A stretch of DNA of 64,000 nt from Globomyces pollinis-pini. Taxonomy: Eukaryota; Chytridiomycota; Chytridiomycetes; Rhizophydiales; Globomycetaceae. Where the stretch lies: positions 1-64,000 of the forward strand of contig MU621123.1 in assembly GCA_025399215.1 (NCBI GenBank), given 5' to 3'. Shown piece after piece: positions 60,077 through 64,000 of the stretch (positions are counted from its first letter, which is position 1; every line of letters begins with the position of its first letter). Made by a program: the position numbers and the translations under genes. The notes beneath the pieces are model-generated. The model made no database searches. It was not told the DNA's origin and saw only the letters and a list, made by a program, of their open reading frames with translations.

Positions 60077-63000
60077 TTAGAATGCCACACGAGTACGAAT
60101 ATCATCCAATTTTTTAGACACTTCACCAACGGTACGATCCAAACTCTCTGCAATTGCTCTTTTCTTTTCATTGGGCAGATTAGTATATAATTCACATAAA
60201 TCCCCATCAATACAATTATGTACTGGTGCAAAAAAGGACCGATAGAGCAAATGGTTTCGACCTGCTAATGGTGGCATTTCTTGTCGCAATGTCATTTCAA
60301 GCAATTGGAAAAACTCTATATCGTCTTTGGAAGTAAATGGGATAAGTAGACCAATTGTGCCCAACAGTGTTGTATAAACTAAGATTGGACGACCACCAGG
60401 GACCAGAGTCGTTTTAGTGATAGAAGTAATTGCTTCACCAACAAAATAAGTTGATACTGATGTCAGTTTATGGGGTGCTCCTTGTAGAAATCCACGATCA
60501 AACATTGCAGTGTTTCCAGTTGAATCTTCCATAATTGCTTTAGAAATTTCTGGATCTAATCGGTTGACGAAAATATTTCCAAATTTATCACCTCCAATTA
60601 CAGTATCAAAATCCAATTGTGTGGAACATGTCATCCATCTTGGGGTTGGATCGTCAGCAAAAATAACAATTCGATTATCAAAGTGACGATAAGAAGCATA
60701 CTGCATAGATTCAGTTGCATCAGAAGTGATTATCCGATCCCCTTGAGTGTGGATTTTGATGATATTTCTTGGATAAGACTAAAGAAAGTTAACTTGTAGA
60801 AAAAATACCTTTGATTCACATTTTCTCAGCAACTTCTTTTTACCAATATCATAAATACGTAATATTGGGCCCACTCCAACCAAAAGACGTCCTTGGAAAG
60901 GACATAATGCCAAAGGTACACCGTCAATATCGGTCTACAAAATAAATTACACAGCAATTACCTGATGATAAAGTTCTATTCCCTGTCCATCTTCCAAAAA
61001 TCTGTACACTCTAAGAGATCCTGTTTTGGAGGATTTTGGATTTAATACCAAAGATTTTACAGTACCAACAATAAGCAACTGTTCTTGTGAATGGGCTGCA
61101 AATAAGCATGTTGTCATACTAATAGCCGATTCATTATCATCAAGATCAATGAGTTGAATGGTGTCACCAGAAAACGGACTAAGTACACGAATACAAGATG
61201 CCCAACAACCATTAGGTGCTCTTGGCAAACCAAATTGTTCTGGATCCAATTCATCGGGTAATTTACCCTCGTCCATGTCATCTTCATCTAACTGAGCTTT
61301 AGACTGCAAATAAGTTCAAAATACTTCATTACCAAAGTAGTCAATATTTTCGTTTTATCAGCAGGACACCAAGTACCATGCTCTGATTCCAATATAATAA
61401 AATTCTTTGACTCTTCATGACAAAAGAATCGACGAGGTGTGTATTTCAATTTTACAGATACTTGGTGGAACAGGTTAGTCAATTTATCCACATTAAGAAC
61501 TCTAACAATTAAGATTAAATATTTCAAACCTCAATGTATTGCCAGTCACGGCAACAATGCCTTCGGGACACTGCTCAGAGCAGAATCGTGAACCATATTC
61601 CAAAAATTCATAACTATGGTTAATACTTGTCATTTTTACGATAGAGGAATTAAATGACTTCTATTTTGGAACGTGTATGATAACCATGGACGAGTAGACA
61701 ATGCCAAAACGGCACTAGATCCAGCGATTTTCAATGGGAACAATTTCACACCCTTGGCACCTAAAAATCGTAAACGGGTATCGGTTAATAATCCAGTCAC
61801 GGTATCAATCGTGGTTCGCAAAAGTACACCATTGGCCAGTCCGATATTTAGGAATAAAGATGCAACCGAAGTTGTTGGATCATGCATTTCAACCATAACT
61901 AATGATTCAGCGGGAGCACTAAGCGCCTATAATAAGCAAACAATACACGATTTACTTGCATACTAACAGATTCCAGACAATTGTTTGGGTCAAGGGAAAG
62001 AACACGAACTGTATTATCTTCACCACCAACAGCCTAAAATCAGTTATGAAATTTTATACCAAAAACAATGCACGCTGACGGCCATCTGGGATAGGAGACA
62101 TTGCTAGACTTGTAATTTGAGTATTCATTTGTTTCCTTTCTTGAAATTCATTCAAGTTTCCAGCCTTATCCAATTCAAAGTATACCAATTCACCACTAGA
62201 TAATGCGACAGATACTTGCTTGTTGTTGGAAGCCCCATAACAGATAGTCAGGCCTGTTGGGGCCTTCCATTCACTAACACGTCGATCAGCTCGTATATGT
62301 CGAATTCCATGAGGGTATATTTGTACAAGGGCATCATCCCCTAATTGGCCGATGGAGATGGTGGGAGTGGATACCAAAACACCGGTATCGGTCACTTCCT
62401 CTACACTTTCACCAATGGACAACACAAGTGTTGCGTTAACAAAGGAAATGATAATATAAGAGTCATACAAATCTAGCATTAACTAAACAGATCGGTACCT
62501 TCTGATGATCCTCGAACAGTCCACACAGCGTTAGGGTTACCCGGCAACTCTGATACAGCGATTTCTGATACCTCCAATCCGTGACGAAGGATTCTGAATG
62601 AAGATTTTGCACCACGTCCACATAAAGCATAAATTTGAGGAGTGTCATCTTCTGTTAAGTTTAGGACAGTTGCATCAATTAATGGTGATAAGGATTCCAT
62701 TTCATCAACTGGCAATAAATTTCTGATTGGCCTTGGATCAAATAATGGTTCTGGAGCATCCGAGTCAAACTCAATACTCTGAAATTCTTTTTGCTCCTCA
62801 TCATCGTCACCCAAGTTTTCAATTTGGTACAATGAGCTAGTTGTGAGCATCATATTACTTACTGATTTCCGAATTCTGAAGCAACAAACAAGAAACCAGA
62901 TTTAAGCAAGCATAAACCGGATGATAATGATAGAGTCTCATAATATTTAAGTCTAATGTTTGCAACCTGACCAATAGCACCATCATTTCCTGTTAAATAA

Positions 63001-64000
63001 TCCATTGTTAATTTGAATACATCCCCAAGTTCAGTTTGTACCAAAATAAAAAAGCTCTTTTTTAATTTGTGTACAACACTAGAAATAATCATGACATCCT
63101 TTTGTACAGTTGAATTTCCATTAGCATCTGGCAAAGGATCTAAAGGATCTTTTCTGATTGGAATTGGAATTGAAACGGTGTTAAATTCTGGGTGATACCA
63201 TGTAATACGTCCATCTGAGCAAACTAACACTCCAGATGGTCCATCGGCTCCACCTGGAACGGCTATCAAATAACTAGCTGTTCTTTCAATTGGACAACTC
63301 CACTTTCTAACAACATGATTTAATCCCAAGTCCAGTTCAAGGTAAACCAATTTCTATTAAAACTGTCAGCTTTGAAACTTTACCTTTTGTATCTCCTTGT
63401 AAGCTTTTCCAGTGAAATCTTGATCTGATTCTTGAAAATCGACTTCGATGCAAGCAAAAATAGGATTTTCGAATCCCACATCTAATCCTACTAAATGTGC
63501 ACAGACAGTATTTGATTTTGATGATTCCAAAGGTGATGAAATAGTAAGTTTTGAGTTTGAATCTCTATTCAGCACATACACAAATTTTTGTTTTTCCAAA
63601 GCACCAATCATTACTGCACGGCCTTTGGGATCAGCAGATAGTAACTGTCCAGGAACTGCTCTTCGACAACCAGATTTCCCGAAAGTCTCTTGGTGCAACT
63701 TTACAAACACTTTCTTTTCCGCATTGAATTCCAATATGACAATTCTGCCTGAATCAGATCCGATAACGATGTAATCTAGATATTAATAACGATAGAGATA
63801 ACCTAAAAATTAATTTTAACAAGGTACCTTTCAAAGATCCTGCAAGTCTGAAGGGACACAAAGATCTAATGATTCCAAAGACTTGAGATGAAATAAGGGA
63901 ATGGATTTGACCAGTAGAAGGGTCGACAGTTAATAATTCCAAGGTGGTATTTCTTCCAACACAAATTTCTTGCTGTTTAGTTCCGGCAAAGTTCCCAACG
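60077..64000 (-). CDS. SF3B3: SF3B3/RSE1 splicing factor, 5' end cut by window
   Basis: SF3B3 (yeast RSE1) is the large three-propeller scaffold of the U2 snRNP SF3b complex. The right-edge part reads [22 protein letters not shown] and VGRNTT, then [21 protein letters not shown] and [17 protein letters not shown]. The C-terminal exon has [29 protein letters not shown] and the final helix [20 protein letters not shown] with [16 protein letters not shown], all hallmark family blocks. Short introns throughout. The 5' end lies beyond 64000, so about the first 50 residues are missing. The 3' end is 71 bp from convergent CLPTM1. Confidence 0.93.

Overview
This is a gene-dense nuclear segment from a fungus-like eukaryote. 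It is clearly AT-rich, uses the standard code (TAA, TAG and TGA all end recognisable proteins) and is cut by very many tiny introns. Nearly every recognisable protein is interrupted by GT...AG introns of about 20-35 nt, usually with a CTAAC or TTAAC-like branch site close to a terminal TAG. Gene content is opisthokont/fungal: a HOG1-type MAPK, a CLA4-type PAK with PH and CRIB domains, a BCK1/STE11-type MAPKKK, HOP1, metaxin and UNC45/CRO1. A microbial rhodopsin fused to a guanylyl cyclase (11465 to about 13020, minus) is a hallmark of zoosporic fungi (Blastocladiomycota and relatives; the AT-rich, compact sanchytrids are reported to have it too). I infer a zoosporic fungus from that part of the tree; this placement is inference.

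Layout. 1-10 kb: paired perfect hairpins, a small ORF, a REEP/Yop1 protein, two tandem secreted proteins, eIF4B, and a tandem pair of PAF-acetylhydrolase-like esterases. 10-23 kb: RAD51C, rhodopsin-guanylyl cyclase, SEC23, SEM1/DSS1, adenylosuccinate lyase, an RNF216-like RBR ubiquitin ligase, EMC10, metaxin. 23-36 kb: an unknown acidic protein, acetoacetyl-CoA synthetase, UNC45, RFT1, a MAPKKK with repeated FFGE motifs, protein disulfide isomerase. 36-45 kb: HOP1, a secreted protein with three six-cysteine modules, HOG1-type MAPK, an unknown small protein, an RPP14-like RNase P subunit, a TXNDC17/TRP14 thioredoxin, a PASK/PSK-type kinase. 45-64 kb: an unknown disordered protein, a GAF plus degenerate class III cyclase protein ending in a CaaX box, a KIX-like small protein, MPP10, CLA4-type PAK, CLPTM1, and SF3B3/RSE1, which runs off the right edge.

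Most genes are unrelated housekeeping functions, as expected in a compact eukaryotic genome. Themes that stand out are signalling (four kinases, one light-gated cyclase, one pseudo-cyclase), the ER/secretory pathway (Yop1, SEC23, EMC10, RFT1, PDI, CLPTM1) and meiosis/recombination (RAD51C, HOP1). Several genes (RAD51C, SEM1, EMC10, metaxin, RPP14, the HORMA part of HOP1) become visible only when tiny introns are removed by hand. All exon joins were read by eye and are not supported by transcripts. I recognised no tRNA, rRNA, CRISPR array or transposon.
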